Source: Macrolepiota albuminosa
Lineage: Eukaryota > Basidiomycota > Agaricomycetes > Agaricales > Agaricaceae
DNA: 64,000 nt
Reading direction: 5' to 3'
Assembly: GCA_027475525.1 (NCBI GenBank)
Contig: JAMWFC010000088.1
Coordinates: 322,757-386,756, forward strand
Made by a program: the position numbers and the translations under genes. This document shows positions 11,928 to 23,182 of the stretch, piece by piece. The first letter of the stretch is position 1, and each line of letters begins with the position of its first letter. The notes under the pieces were generated by a model. The model worked only from the letters and a program-made list of their open reading frames with translations. It did not search any database and was not told the origin of the DNA.

Positions 11928-12039
11928 TAGACCCTGATTGATTATGGTTCTTGATCCATTTAATGTGCCTGAGAGGCTCTCATATACCTAAAAACATCAG
12001 AGATATATTCACAATATTTACATGGAGTATAGGACCTAG

Positions 12040-12330
12040 ATGGGGAGGGGATGTTAATAACAGTTATTAACATGTTATTAACACTGTATATATACACGTG
12101 TAAATAAAGGACCACTTATTCACCGAGCCCTATACGATGGAGCAAAAGAGACAGGCTTCCTTTGAGCAACGCCTGATCAATATGATACAATCGTCTGAAA
12201 TGAACGTATAGTCACGTGAAAGGAAAGACTGTGCTGATGACAATGGCCTGGATACTCCGAATGACTGGCGCAGATCAATTTTCCAGAATGAACATTGGAA
12301 CGATGCAATCTTCTATTGATAGAGAACTCT
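12040..12330 (+). other. Possible retrotransposon 5' fragment (LTR end plus short ORF)
   Basis: Sequence from TGTTAATAACAGTTATTAAC (about 12051) is palindromic and AT-rich. TATATATACACG and AATAAAGG follow, then an ATG at 12139 opening a short frame (MEQKRQASFEQRLINMIQSS) that ends in TAG. The layout resembles an LTR promoter followed by a leader and gag start. No second LTR, target duplication or pol is visible, so this is a weak call. Confidence 0.25.
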
Positions 12331-14400
12331 GCAGAGAACTTTCATCTCAAGCGACCTTGAATCAAGCCTTTTGAAAAAAAAAAACATCAGGAAAGTGTCA
12401 GCCAGCAATGGAGACATATTCTGGTAAGATATGAGAAAATCATCTCTTGTAAACCAACTTTGATAGCCCTTGCGAGGGAGTTGATACCGTTTTCCAACAG
12501 TGGTGACCAACGGTCATGTGACCATGGCTTGCCCTAAACCATCTCGGTGTCAAACGCGTCTCCTTGACACTGGGGTAGCTGAGACTGTGCTTGAAATCCA
12601 CACCCTCAGCGACCGAGTCCCCCACAGCCTTTTTCGTATTTCAGTCTCTTCGTGCCGAGAATCATGAAGTCCTTGACAGAGGCAGGACCCGCGAACGCGG
12701 TTTCTTTATAGACACATGGTTCGTATTTCGCTGTGGAGCGTTTCCTTCTTGTTATTGACGGCAGTATGGTATCTATGGTTGTCTTTGGATTATCAAAGGG
12801 AGGGTTCTCTTTCTTTTTACACCCGTGCATGTTGCGAATCGCTTCAGGCCAGAGTCTGACACGTCAAACGCGCTCCCTTTACGCGGTGACTTGTAGTACT
12901 ATCGTTGATGCTACTATCTGGGTTTCCCGGCTCGCGATTCAGTCTCCCAAATCTGTCTACCAACCACCGACTGGCCATGAAAAAAAATATCTCACGAATT
13001 CCGCATAGCGCATCCGGCGACGTCCCCAACGCCTACGTACGTCACGTCCAAGGACCCGCGGTTGGATCTCGCGCTATACACGGTGAATCCAACACCACCA
13101 AAATCCCGGCTCGGCAAAATTTCCAAAAAAAAAAAAAAAAGAAAGCGCCCACACATAATCAACGCCACGAAGCCGAATGACCTGGCATTGTTTCACATTA
13201 ATCCAATCCTTGTCAAACGAGTTTTAGTCCGTCCATTCATCCCAATTTAGTACAAAGGCCTCTTTCGATGCTATACAAAGGCGAGGAAACCGGTCGCCGT
13301 CTCCCCCGCTGCTCACCGTGCGCTTTTTCTGTTCCGTACCTGCCACGAGGCGATTGGGGTGTACGCGTTTCCATTGTTCTTGGAGACCAGGTGTCTTGAG
13401 CGCCCTAGATCACGATGGCGCCTCGAGGTGGAGTGTGGGTGCCGACTCGTCTCATATACCCCGCTCTATTCAAGTCTTGCGAATGTCCAACTCGCCTTCT
13501 TGAGCGTCGACTCACCGCAGGTGACGCTAGATGACGCTGCTCTCAGACAGAGAAAGGGTTCCGTGATACAAGCCAGCTGCAAACGCCTGTGAATGTCGCA
13601 GAGGAGACAACGTGTTCCGCCACGAGGCGGTCTGTAGGCGTGGAGTGTTATATATCTGCAGAGGTCAACGTCAGGGTGCAAAAACATACCGTTTCATTCC
13701 TTGAATCTCCCCTCGATGTCGCTCGAGAAGAAAAAGTCACGGTCTGGGAGCACTCCATACCGGGGTACTGGGTGTCGGCCTCACATTGCTTTCCCTTTGA
13801 AGCGATAACAATAGAGGCATAGTGAGCAGTCCTCGAGGCCGTTTTTTTTGTAGCTTCTTCTCCACCATATGGGAATACCCAGACAAAAAGAAACCCCAGC
13901 GTCTCTCTGGACTGTCCGAACAAGCTTTCCTATCGAGTCAGAAAAGCCCGCCGCCGCCGCACCAAGGTCTCCCGCCACCGAAAAAAAAAGCTTCTCTGCA
14001 CGAGGCAAGACTGATCGATTAGTCAGGATTGCTCGCAGGTAAGCTTTTTTTCCTCTCCGCGTTGTCTGTCATCCACCTCGAGTCAGACAGAAGCTTTTCT
14101 TTTTTTCTTCACTCCTGACATGATCCTTTTGTCTGTGATAAGCGAGGGGCGAGGGGCGAGATCTAGCCCTTGCGCCAGGGCATGGTGTGTCGTGTCGTCC
14201 TCACTCACGCCTATTGATCGTCGTACATCGATAACACGACCCAATCGCAATCGCAATCGCGCGCTCACCACCGATGCATTCATCTATCTACCTATCTAGC
14301 AACAAGCGTCATCGTAACGACTCCCCGACTCGGCACGTGGGAACCCACCCACCCAGCCACTCAATTAACAATTAACCTCTACCTTTCCATCCCATCCCCA
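12331..14400. other. No recognisable gene
   Basis: About 2 kb with higher CpG content than the flanking transposons. Open frames are short and none shows a recognisable domain. Features are an A16 tract at about 13125-13140 and scattered short homopolymers. It may hold decayed exons or regulatory DNA, but I can support nothing specific. Confidence 0.5.
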
Positions 14401-15640
14401 TGACGTCGCTCTCGCTCGGATATTACGGCGTGTGTGGTGTGGTGTGTGTGGTGTGTGTGTGACGTGGAGGTCTAGACCCGTCGACACGCCCCCTCGGCGG
14501 CTCGGACGGACAAAGGGACAAGCACCGTATCGGCCACATGGATGGAGGTGGGTGGGACTCTTTGTACCTTCCACCTCGAGTCATTCGGCATCTGTCCGTG
14601 CGTGGAGGAACCATGATAACGACCACGACTATGACTATGACCCCGGCCGCCCCCCCCCCAATAAAAAAAAGAGGGGGGGGGGGAAGAAACAAAAAGAAAA
14701 GAAGGCGGATTTTTTTTTGGGGGGGAGGTTGCTGGATGCTGTCAAACGCGAGCGGGCGTTGTCGTCCTTGCCCCCCATACGTGCTTTGATCCCCTCTGTC
14801 CGTTCTTTCCCTCACGAACGACCGGGGGAACGGAAACTTTCCGTGTCCGTGTCCGTGTCCGCCGAACTCGAACACTCTGTTTCTCTTCTTTCCTTTTCTT
14901 TCCTTTCCTTTCTTTTCTTTCTGATTTTTTTCGTTTGGGGGTCACGTCACATGGCTGTACACACGTGTACACGTGTACACGTGCACATATGTCGTGACGG
15001 ATTTCTCGCGATTCGATTCGATTTGGGTTCGATTTGATTTGGGTTCGGGTTCGATTTGGGGTCCGGCGCTCTCACCGGCACTTCCCACGCGCACTCTGCT
15101 ATGCGACAAACTCCATTTCGTTTTTCCTTTTTGTTTTTTGTTTTTTGTCTTTTTTGTTCGTGCTGTCTGACATTTTTAGGGCTTTGGGTTTGTCTACTGT
15201 CTACGGGGATAAGCGGTCGGCAGGCAGGCCCTGGTTTCTCCAAGGACGTGGACGTGGACGTGGATGTGGATGACCCACCAGACGCCAGACGCCAGAACGC
15301 CAGAGCCCTTCGCGACGGGGGTTGGTACGTACGTACGTGTGCGTGTGTGCGTGTGTACGTGAACGTGAGGTCACACGTGCGTGTCACATGGTGCACCGCT
15401 GGCTCTCACGGGCTTCACCCCAAAATTGCGCTTTTTGTTTTTGTGTTTTTTTGTTGTTGTTGTCGCCTTTTGGGTTTGCCTTTGTCTCTCTTTGACTTTT
15501 GACGTCTTTAGTCGTCTTTTGGGTTTTTTTTTGTGTGACTATTATGTACTAACGCCCCACCCAGTTCGGAGGTAACCGGCTGTTCATCCGAGCCCCCCCA
15601 CTTTGTTAATTGTCTTTTGGTACGGGGGGTCGTACCGGTC
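14401..15640. repeat. Low-complexity and alternating purine-pyrimidine region
   Basis: Contains GT-rich runs (about 14428-14460), a block of C10, A8, G11, A-rich, T9 and G7 homopolymers (14648-14730), and a CTTT/CCTTT tract (14880-14925). A tandem self-complementary octamer ACACGTGT-type array follows at about 14957-14985, then GATTCGATTTGGGTTC repeats (15008-15060), GTGGAC repeats (15247-15272) and ACGTACGTACGTGTGCGTGT (15326-15350). No coding potential is convincing. The alternating purine-pyrimidine runs could adopt non-B DNA, and the region is prone to assembly error. Confidence 0.75.
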
Positions 15641-15949
15641 ATAGACAACTCAACTCAGCAAACGAAAAATGCAAAAAAAGGGTGTTTATTTGGTGTCGAC
15701 GGGGAGTTGTAAGTAAGTAAGGATAAGGATAAACGGATACAGGGGGGTATATCGCTGAAGGGAATGAAAGGGAAGTACGAGGCAGGGGTAGCGCGTGAGG
15801 AAGCGGCTGGACACCCTCCGGGGGGGGGAGAGGCTATATAATACAACAAGCAAGAACAGATGTATGAACAAAGCAACAAGCCAAGGGTCCAGAGAGAGAA
15901 AAAGAAAAAAAAAACCAAGAAACGAGAACGCACAGCGTTTTCGTATGAT

Positions 15950-17164
15950 TTAGAAGAGCTGGTCAAAGGGGATGATACCGAGTGAGGGGTCGAAAAAGTC
16001 TTGTGGGTGTGGTTGTGGTTGGGGCTGGGGATCGTCGCACTTTGGTAGGTCGAGCTGGACGGGGGGGATTGCGGCGATGTCAAAGTCGTTTGTGGCGAGC
16101 AGGGGGTCCCATGCTGTGGGGTCCCATGCGAGCTGGGCAAACTCTTGCTGGAGCTGCATGTCGATGTGGAGGTAGTCGAGTGCGGTGGTGGGGGACGAGG
16201 GGGCCGAGGACGCAGGGGAGAGGTGGAGGGCGTCGGGGATGTGGAGGGCGTCGGTGGCGGGAGCGAGGCCGGCCATGGAGAACATGCCCTGGAGAAAGTC
16301 AGAGGCGGGGTCAAAGTCAAAGGGGAGGGGGACGACGGGGTCAGGTGACTGGCGGCGGGAGATCATGGGGAGGAGGGACGGGGACGCGGGGCACGAGGGC
16401 GGCATGTGGTAGACGCTGGGCACGTGCACGGACTGGTACGGCGGCGGAGTCGGAGCGGAAGCCGAGCGGGCGTGGTGCCGTACTGGGACGAGGAACGCGA
16501 GGCTGTCGGTGTCGGAGTCGTCGGAGCCCTTGCGGCGCGGCCGGCGCGGTTTCGGCCGGCCGTCTCTGTCGCGGGCGCGCTGGGGCCGGTACACATAGTG
16601 CGGGTACTTTTCCTCGTGCTCCTTCTTGCGCGCACGGGCCAGGTCCTCCCAGTACTGCCGTTCCTCGCCCGACAGGCCCTTCCACAGCTGGCTGATCGTC
16701 TTGGACAGGTCCGCCTGCCGCTGTTTCTTCGCGGGGCCGTCTGCACAGGTGCCCGTCCGCGCGTCGTCCAGCGCCGCCTGCCGCTCCTCGCAGCACTTGC
16801 GCCGGAAAAGGATGAACGCGTTCTCGGGCCGCTTGATGTAGTCGTCGTCGCCTTTCTTGGGCCGCCGTTCGCCGGCGTCGCTGCTGCACGACTTGCGTCG
16901 GCGGTGCGGCGACGTTGGTGCAGACGCAGACGCACACGCGGGCGAGGGCGAGGGCGTGCTGCAGAGCGCGAGCGCGCCGAGGTCCGGTTCGAACGGCGAG
17001 TGCGAGGGCGACGAGCCGCGGCTGTCGATGAGGTTATGCGCGATCGGGAACGTGAACGCGCGCGGCGTCGGTGAGATGATGGCCAGTGTCGGTGGCTGGA
17101 GCCCCTCGGTTGTAGTGGTGGACACTTCAAGTGTCGTCGTATCACGGGTACGCAGCGCAGGCAT
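15950..17164 (-). CDS. HMG-box transcription regulator
   Basis: A 404-residue protein predicted to bind DNA through one HMG box (residues about 110-195: IKRPENAFILFRRKCCEER, then SQLWKGLSGEERQYWEDLAR, then HEEKYPHYVYRPQR). This is the MATA/SOX-like class, which fungi use in mating-type and developmental regulators. A roughly 20-residue insertion rich in Ala/Lys (RTGTCADGPAKKQRQ) lies between helix 1 and helix 2. Flanks are low complexity: Ser/Pro/Ala before the box, basic RRPRRKG and acidic/Ser/Pro-rich stretches after it, ending in a possible activation region (PQPQPQPHPQDFFDP). I chose the ATG at 17164 because the in-frame extension to 17350 is atypical and resembles promoter sequence. No intron is needed. 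The role is inferred; it could be a sexual-development regulator, but no pheromone or homeodomain genes are visible nearby. Confidence 0.88.
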   Translation of the reverse strand: MPALRTRDTTTLEVSTTTTEGLQPPTLAIISPTPRAFTFPIAHNLIDSRGSSPSHSPFEPDLGALALCSTPSPSPACASASAPTSPHRRRKSCSSDAGERRPKKGDDDYIKRPENAFILFRRKCCEERQAALDDARTGTCADGPAKKQRQADLSKTISQLWKGLSGEERQYWEDLARARKKEHEEKYPHYVYRPQRARDRDGRPKPRRPRRKGSDDSDTDSLAFLVPVRHHARSASAPTPPPYQSVHVPSVYHMPPSCPASPSLLPMISRRQSPDPVVPLPFDFDPASDFLQGMFSMAGLAPATDALHIPDALHLSPASSAPSSPTTALDYLHIDMQLQQEFAQLAWDPTAWDPLLATNDFDIAAIPPVQLDLPKCDDPQPQPQPHPQDFFDPSLGIIPFDQLF

Positions 17165-18320
17165 TTTTCGCTTTTGGCGCTGGAAACAATTGCTCGTGTC
17201 TATATAACCAAATCTCGTGCTCTTGCGTCCCGATTTGGTCGCTCTATTGTTGTCCCTCGCGTTCCTTGACAATAAGACCCTCTCCCTCAAGACCTCCATT
17301 CTCCCTGGCTGTGGCATTAGCAACGCACCACACGTCGCATTCACACACACACTCTCTCTCTCCCTCCTCTCCCTCTCCTCTCCCTCCTTCCCTCTGCCTC
17401 ACTCACTCACTCGACTTGATCAAATCCGGCAAGCAGGACCCACTTCCCTTCAAACTTCCCAATATGGCAATTTGGATCCGTGCGTCATGCCATCACCCCG
17501 ATCCGATCTGGATCGCGGATATGGATCTCGATCTCGATCGTGTGTACAAACAATATCGAACATCGAGGGCCCCAAACCCGTCAATGTTAACCAACCCCCC
17601 CCCCCATCAAATTATGATAATGACAATGTATGGGGACGCGTAACCCGTGTGTTGTTTGTTTCCCATGGCTAAACTAAGGGGGTGTTTTTTTTTAGACTTT
17701 TGGTAAGGGAGCGTTTCATTGAGTTTTCATTTTGGAATATGAACGTCAGACTGTTGTTGCTGTTGCTGGTGCGTTGCGTTGATGGATTATTATTATTATC
17801 ATTAGGGGTGATTTGTTTTACCGAGCGAGAGTATTCGATTCGTGATACCGTCGTTCCCCCTGCTCTAAAAGGCGAAAAACAAGCAAGGTAGGAGGTGGAG
17901 GTGGAGGCGTGGTCTTGGTCGTAGCCCTAGACGTAGCCGTAGCCTTAGCCCTAGACGTATCCGTCGCGCGGGCTCGGAGTAAGAGTCGGGGTCACGTCAT
18001 TGTCATTGTCATTGTCATGATCATGAAAGCCCATGACGGACGAATCCACGAATCCACGAAAAAAAAAGTTCATCCACCCTCCGTTGACTTGATGGTTTAA
18101 TGAGCTTTAATTAGCCCAGGGGGGGGGGCTTACGCGATGTATTCATAATTCATTATTCATTATTCATAATTCATAGTTGATAGTTTGATAGTTGATAGTT
18201 CATTATTCGTAATTCATTCATTATTCGTAGTTCGACTTGGAAAGATCTGATACCTGTTTCTTTTCGTTTTTTGATTTTTAATTTTAATGTTGATGGGTGA
18301 TGGATGGGTGATGGTTCCGT
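17165..18320. other. HMG-gene upstream region, no gene
   Basis: The presumed promoter of the HMG gene (reading leftward). It includes a long pyrimidine tract at about 17335-17412 (CACACACACTCTCTCTCTCC and related), GATCTCGATCTCGATCG repeats near 17523-17540, and ATTCATAATTCATTATTC-type minisatellite at about 18140-18235. No open frame shows a domain. Confidence 0.55.
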
Positions 18321-18324
18321 GGGT

Positions 18325-18478
18325 TTTGTTGGTTTGTTGGTTTATGGATTAGCTTAGTTGGTAGGGGAGACGGCAACGGCAATGGCAATGGCAACAGAAA
18401 CTTTGTTGGTTTGTTGGTTTATGGATTAGCTTAGTTGGTAGGGGAGACGGCAACGGCAATGGCAATGGCAACAGAAAC
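18325..18478. repeat. Exact 77-bp tandem duplication (1 of 6)
   Basis: Units 18325-18401 and 18402-18478 are identical, beginning TTTGTTGGTTTGTTGGTTTA and ending GGCAACAGAAAC. The period is 77, the same as at five other loci in the window. Internal GGCAAY hexamer repeats make the locus low complexity. It is probably an assembly artefact. Confidence 0.9.
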
Positions 18479-19195
18479 GGCAACGGCTCTAGGCCTGGGA
18501 ATGGGAACGGGAATGGTAGGGAATGGGAGAGGGGGACAAAGGGGAGTACGCGTGCCTAGCGTGGGGATGGGACTGACGCGACGCGACGCGCCGTGAGACA
18601 GGAGTACCCACAACTCGTACATACACTCATTCATTAACTCCCTCCCTCACTCACTCACTCTTCCATCCATCCTTCCATTCATTCATTCATTCATTCATCA
18701 TACCTTGTCTGAATCTAAACAGAAAAAGTGAACAATGATAATGATAATGACAATCAATAGAATCAACGCTCTCACACGTCACCAGGGCAAGCAAATCTAT
18801 GTTCGAGCCACTGGGGGGGGGACGCGTGAGACTCTGTGTGTGTGTATGTCAACGTTGGCGTCAGCGTTAGCGTGGCGATACGATACGAGTCAGCGGAAGC
18901 GGAAGCAGTTACGGTTTGACTTTGACGATGTTCGAGGTACGAGGTACGGTGGGAACCAAAACCAAGCTACGTTTGACGCCTAGGTCTAGGTTCTCGTCAT
19001 TTACATTTCCATCCACATCTAATCAACGTCAACCCGTCATCTTATCAGTCAGTCAGTCATGATCAATGAATGGAACTTTGGGCTTCTTTGAATGGGGCGT
19101 GCGCGTCCATTGTCCATTGTCCGTCGTGCATTGTACATTGTACATTGTCCCGCGCGTGAGACTGAGAGAAAGTCTAAGTCTAAGTCTAACACGGT
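18479..19195. other. No recognisable gene; CATT/ACTC microsatellites
   Basis: Contains CTCACTCACTCACTC and CATTCATTCATTCATTCATC (about 18645-18700), TGATAATGATAATGACAATC (about 18735-18755) and short GT runs. The open frames are unconvincing. Confidence 0.5.
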
Positions 19196-19830
19196 GAGAA
19201 ATGATTGGCGCACACAATGGCGAAGCATTACACAATCCTGTATACGTATACCGCGAGCGCGAACGACAATGGATGATTTTGTCGTTTCGCATGGTTTACC
19301 GTGTTCCGCATGTTTTTGCGTTCTTTTGCATGCGGATGTGATGCATGACACGGACACAGAGAAAGATAAAGAAAGGTTCTTGATTTGGTGCACAATGGCG
19401 AGGTATAAGTCTATACCGCGAGTTACAATGGAGGAATTTGATGTTTGGTGTGTTTTTGCGTTCTTTGCATGCGAGCGCGAATGCGGATGCATAGTCTACG
19501 CCCGAGAGAAACAGACACAGACAAAGATCGTGGTTCTTTATTTGGTGCACAATGGCGAAGCATAACTCTACACCGCCAGCTACAATGGAGAAATTTGTCG
19601 TTTCGTGTGTGTTTTTGCGTTCTTTGCATGCGAATGCGAATACAAAGTCTACGCTAGAGAGGTGAAAAACGATTATTGGTTCGCGGTTCTTGATTTGGTG
19701 CACAATGGCGAAGCACAAGGCATAAGCTTACATCGCGACGCTAGACACGCAGATACAGACACAGACACAGAGACAAAAACAAAGATTAATAATATTCTTG
19801 ATTTGGTACACAATGGCGAAGGATAAGCAT
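19196..19830. repeat. Degenerate tandem repeat, roughly 110-180 bp units
   Basis: The core CACAATGGCG, usually inside TTGATTTGGTGCACAATGG, recurs at about 19213, 19391, 19548, 19701 and 19809. Between cores, TTTTGCGTTCTTTGCATGCG and AGTCTACGC blocks also recur. Spacing shortens from about 178 to 108 bp. The minus translation repeats FAIVHQIKN and CKERKNT, but the frame is not conserved, so these are probably non-coding satellites or a decayed dispersed element. Confidence 0.7.
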
Positions 19831-20037
19831 AAGCCTACGTCCGAGCGCGCGACGACAAAGGAGGATAGAAGAATTGAAAGTCGACGCGGGCGCCGAGTCA
19901 TAGCATGGCATGAGACGATAAAACGCACCCCGGTCGCAGGAAGAAGCAGAGGTAGAGGACTTTCGAGTCATCCACTAGAGGGAACGTGGGAGGTAGCCGT
20001 GGACGAGAAAGTTGACGTTTTACTTTCCTTTCCTTCA

Positions 20038-20475
20038 CTATACTTGCGTGCCTTGTCGAGTTCTTTCCTTGCGTCTTCCATCGTAGTTCGTAGAGTTTGT
20101 ATGCCACACCCACGCGAATGTGTGACTCGGATTAGCCGGGCTAGTATGACTCGAAAAACATTTAACATTCAATTTTACATGGATCGCGATCGGATGACGT
20201 GTTGTATTCACGAGTCGAACGTCCGGGTCAACTATCCTCTCCCGACATTTCGAATTCTCTACTGTCAACGCTGCCGCAAAGCCAGCCAAGGATTCTCGCC
20301 CAACAAGTATCAGTTCTGGGTCGTACACGCACATTAGGCGACCCAAGACTGCCGCCACGCACCTTGCAAAGACGCGATCGTGCGGGGTGTGATATGTGAA
20401 GGGGTAAATGCAAGATCGAGATTGATCAGCTCCTGTGCCTCTCGATCGAGATTGATCAAGACCCTGTCCCGACAT
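20038..20475 (-). other. Unrecognised open frame
   Basis: A 145-codon minus frame (MSGQGLDQSRSRGTGADQSR ... CVYDPELILVGRESLAGF ... RLVNTTRHPIAIHVKLNVKC). Its middle has a globular-protein look with mixed hydrophobic and charged residues, but I recognise no family and see no convincing splice partners. It could be a decayed exon. Confidence 0.25.
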
Positions 20476-20519
20476 AGCTCTGCCTCCGCAATTCCAATTC
20501 TTACAATTGTGTTCACTAC

Positions 20520-21340
20520 ATAGTAACCATGGGGCTGATGTTTTGGTCCCGCGGAGGCAATTTTGACACAGCGGTCGCTGTTACACGTGAGTTATCGTGC
20601 GCCATGTGCATTCTTTCTCTCTCTCTTCCCTTTTGCGCTGCGTTGCTTTGTCGAAGCTCAGACAAGATCGGCATTAATTTACGTTTTCCCATATCATATC
20701 GTATCATATCAAAAAAAACTTCGACACCTGAGAAAAGAAGAGACAACATCGACACATCTCGCTTGGCGTGACTTGGGGACGGCGGACCAGTCTCAACGTC
20801 GTGACACGTGTAACGTCCATCAACGAACCAGGTCCACGTTCCCACACGGACACTCTTATTGTCTTAGCGAGGGAACTTCTGATATCCGAGTATCTCCCTT
20901 TCGAATTCCCCCTTTAGTATATCTTCTAATTCGATTTCTTTTCTTTTTTTTTGCTCCCGCACGCACCCACACCAACTGAGTAGAACGTCTCTTCACACGT
21001 CAACACCACGGAACGTGGCTCCCCACATCCCCACGGGCCTTGTGATGCGCCACTCCGGTATCGTCTTGAACCCCGGTTGCGCTTGCCGTGCTTCGGCTTT
21101 CCAACAACCCACGACAAGCCGGCCGGCCGGCTTCACGCTTCGCGAAGCCCTCCCCCCGTTTTGATAAGAGCCGTACCCTTCAGGTTTCTGCTTGCAGTAA
21201 TGCTGCGATAGTTTCATTTCCAATTTTGACCCTGGGGACTACTATGTAACAAGATCGGCGAACGAGCGCTTGTGCAGGAGTGGTCTAATCTACATTTTAC
21301 TCTTTCCATTATCGGTCCGGTCCGTGGTTCTCCATTCCCC
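20520..21340. other. No recognisable gene
   Basis: Short frames in all phases, with no domain, clear promoter or tRNA-like structure. A GC-rich palindrome (GCCGGCCGGC) lies at about 21119-21129. Confidence 0.45.
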
Positions 21341-22040
21341 GTTAATTACGGATCTAGGCAATTATGGGTGTGATATCCTGGCTGAGAGCCCTCATTTTCA
21401 TGTAATCACACTGCTACCCGAAAGCGTCTCTGTTTCCTCTCTGGATGAGAGCGAGAATCCCTCTCGGAACGCAGACTGGCCATTCCTTTCGAGCGAGCCC
21501 CCTCGTCACTTGACCGGCAATCACGCGATTTCTCTCGGCTTCGTCCGAACGTAACAGATCATACTCATACATACGGACACCGAGCGCCCACAGCGACGTC
21601 AGAATCGTGTGTCCAATGATTCCAATCACCTCTACCATCACTCCCATCATCCACGAGGCTCACGACCTTGCAGGCGCTAATTCACCGGTGAGGGAACTAT
21701 TAGATACGGATGTGATATCTCTTGACTTGGGAGCGCCATTTTATGCAATCGCAGTAAAACGTTTTGTATTCTCTGGATGAGGAAGAAAAACCCAGTCAAA
21801 TGTGGTACCCTCGAGCCTGCACATATGAACATACCTTTCGAGGTTATACTCATCCATCCGGACCTCGAAAGGACACCGAGCGCCCACAAGGGGTATCAGA
21901 AACCGTTAGCCCAACTACCTCTATCATCACCATCCTGTACCTCTCGAAACACTCACGACATACGAAAAATCTGCGAGAAGAGCTGCATTACGAAACACTA
22001 CAGTAGCAGCATGCCACTACGCCGGACACCATTACACACC

Positions 22041-22514
22041 ACAGGAGTAGAGTACAACAGCTACTTTACCCCCGCCTCTTAGCCCTGTATTGTGGCTTGC
22101 CGGCGGTAAAAACAGAGTTCATTCATTCATCACTATCCATTCACGAGGCTCACGACCTTATAGGCGCTAAATCACCGGCGGAGGAACTAATCGATACGGG
22201 TGTGACTCGAGAGCGCCATTCTATGCAATCACATTAAAAAGTTTTTGTATCCTCTTTAGATAATCAAACGGGGCACCCTCGAGATTCCACATTTATGAAC
22301 ATTCCTTTCGAGGTTACATTCATACGGACCTAGAAAGGACACCGAGAGCCCACAAGCGGTGTCAGAAACCGCGGGTCCAACCTCCTCCTCCATCATTCTC
22401 ATCATCCACGAGGATGGATGGATGGATGGATGGATGGATTCTATTATAACCGCCGGCAAGCCGCTATACAGGGCTAAGAGGCGGGGGTAGAGCTAGTACT
22501 GTACTCTACACCGT
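22041..22514. repeat. Inverted-repeat unit with ~65-bp arms (possible MITE)
   Basis: The left arm (about 22041-22111: GTAGAGTACA ... CCCCCGCCTCTTAGCCCTGT ... GCCGGCGGT) is matched by the reverse complement of the right arm (about 22447-22514). About 340 bp lies between them, including one diverged repeat module and a GGAT microsatellite. Arm identity is high by eye with small indels. The outer ends read GTAGAGTAC and GTACTCTAC. A clear target duplication was not found, so it may be a MITE or just a palindromic rearrangement. Confidence 0.55.
22411..22440. repeat. (GGAT)n microsatellite
   Basis: Seven consecutive GGAT units between GAGGAT and TCTATT. Confidence 0.9.
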
Positions 22515-23028
22515 GTGTTTTGGCTGATGGACTATTTGTCTGCTGTCTTTCTCTCGAACCTATGTGCGATATAACTCTCTTCATGTAGGCTTTGGTGGCG
22601 TGTGTGATGGTCTGGGTAACGTCGCGAACTACTCCTGGAGGTGCATGTGTGTTGGTGGGGTGGCGGGTCCTATGGTTGTTGTGGTGTTGGGTCGTTTCTC
22701 CTGTACCGCCAGCGTGTTTGCGTACACGGGGTGCTTCAGTCCCCCGTGGTGTGTTCCTAGTCCTGCCCTGTTTTCGTTTCTTTGCCCTCTACCTTCTACT
22801 CCCTCTGCTCGTCCTCCCTCCCCTCATTCTCGCTCCTCCCTGCCTCTCTCCATCCTTTCCCACCAACTCTCCTCTTCTTCATCATTTTCTTCATCGTCTA
22901 TCTCTGGTGTCGCCTTTTGCATGATCCTCGTACCCGTTTTCGTGAACGCTCCGGTTTTCTCTAGATCATCCACGAGGCTCACGACTTTGCAGGCGCTCAT
23001 CAATAAATCACCGGTGGGAGTGGGGGTA

Positions 23029-23182
23029 ACGGCTACCCATAATCTGTGGTTACGTTGTTCGTGTTTTCGTGCCACTGGTTAGTTCTCCCCCGTTTCTGCC
23101 CGTGCACGGCTACCCATAATCTGTGGTTACGTTGTTCGTGTTTTCGTGCCACTGGTTAGTTCTCCCCCGTTTCTGCCCGTGC
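23029..23182. repeat. Exact 77-bp tandem duplication (2 of 6)
   Basis: Units 23029-23105 and 23106-23182 are identical, starting ACGGCTACCCATAATC and ending GTTTCTGCCCGTGC. The period matches the other 77-bp duplications. Confidence 0.9.

Larger units (their letters stand above)
21346..23010 (+). repeat. Diverged direct repeats with a CACGAGGCTCACGAC block
   Basis: A module beginning CACGAGGCTCACGACCTT and continuing through GGCGCTAA, TCACCGG and GATACGG..GTGATATC occurs at about 21652, 22142 and, in part, 22971. Related blocks (GAGAGCGCCATTCTATGCAATC; CACCGAGCGCCCACAAG) align between 21690-21920 and 22180-22380. The repeats are 70-85% alike by eye and carry no conserved frame. They look like an old segmental duplication or a decayed non-coding element. 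Confidence 0.65.

Noticed and set aside
13125..13141. A16 tract as the tail of a retroposed SINE or LINE
   Set aside because: No target duplication, no upstream A/B box and no ORF; homopolymers are common in this region.
14432..15037. 201-codon plus-strand open frame
   Set aside because: It runs through homopolymers and simple repeats and has no domain or plausible protein composition.
16406..17074. Long plus-strand frames opposite the HMG gene
   Set aside because: They are GC-rich antisense shadows of the HMG-box ORF, with Arg/Gly/Val-rich composition and no motif.
20038..20475. Minus frame as a fragment of a conserved enzyme (CVYDPELILVGRES)
   Set aside because: I could not match it to any family with confidence, and no neighbouring exons support it; kept only as an unrecognised frame.
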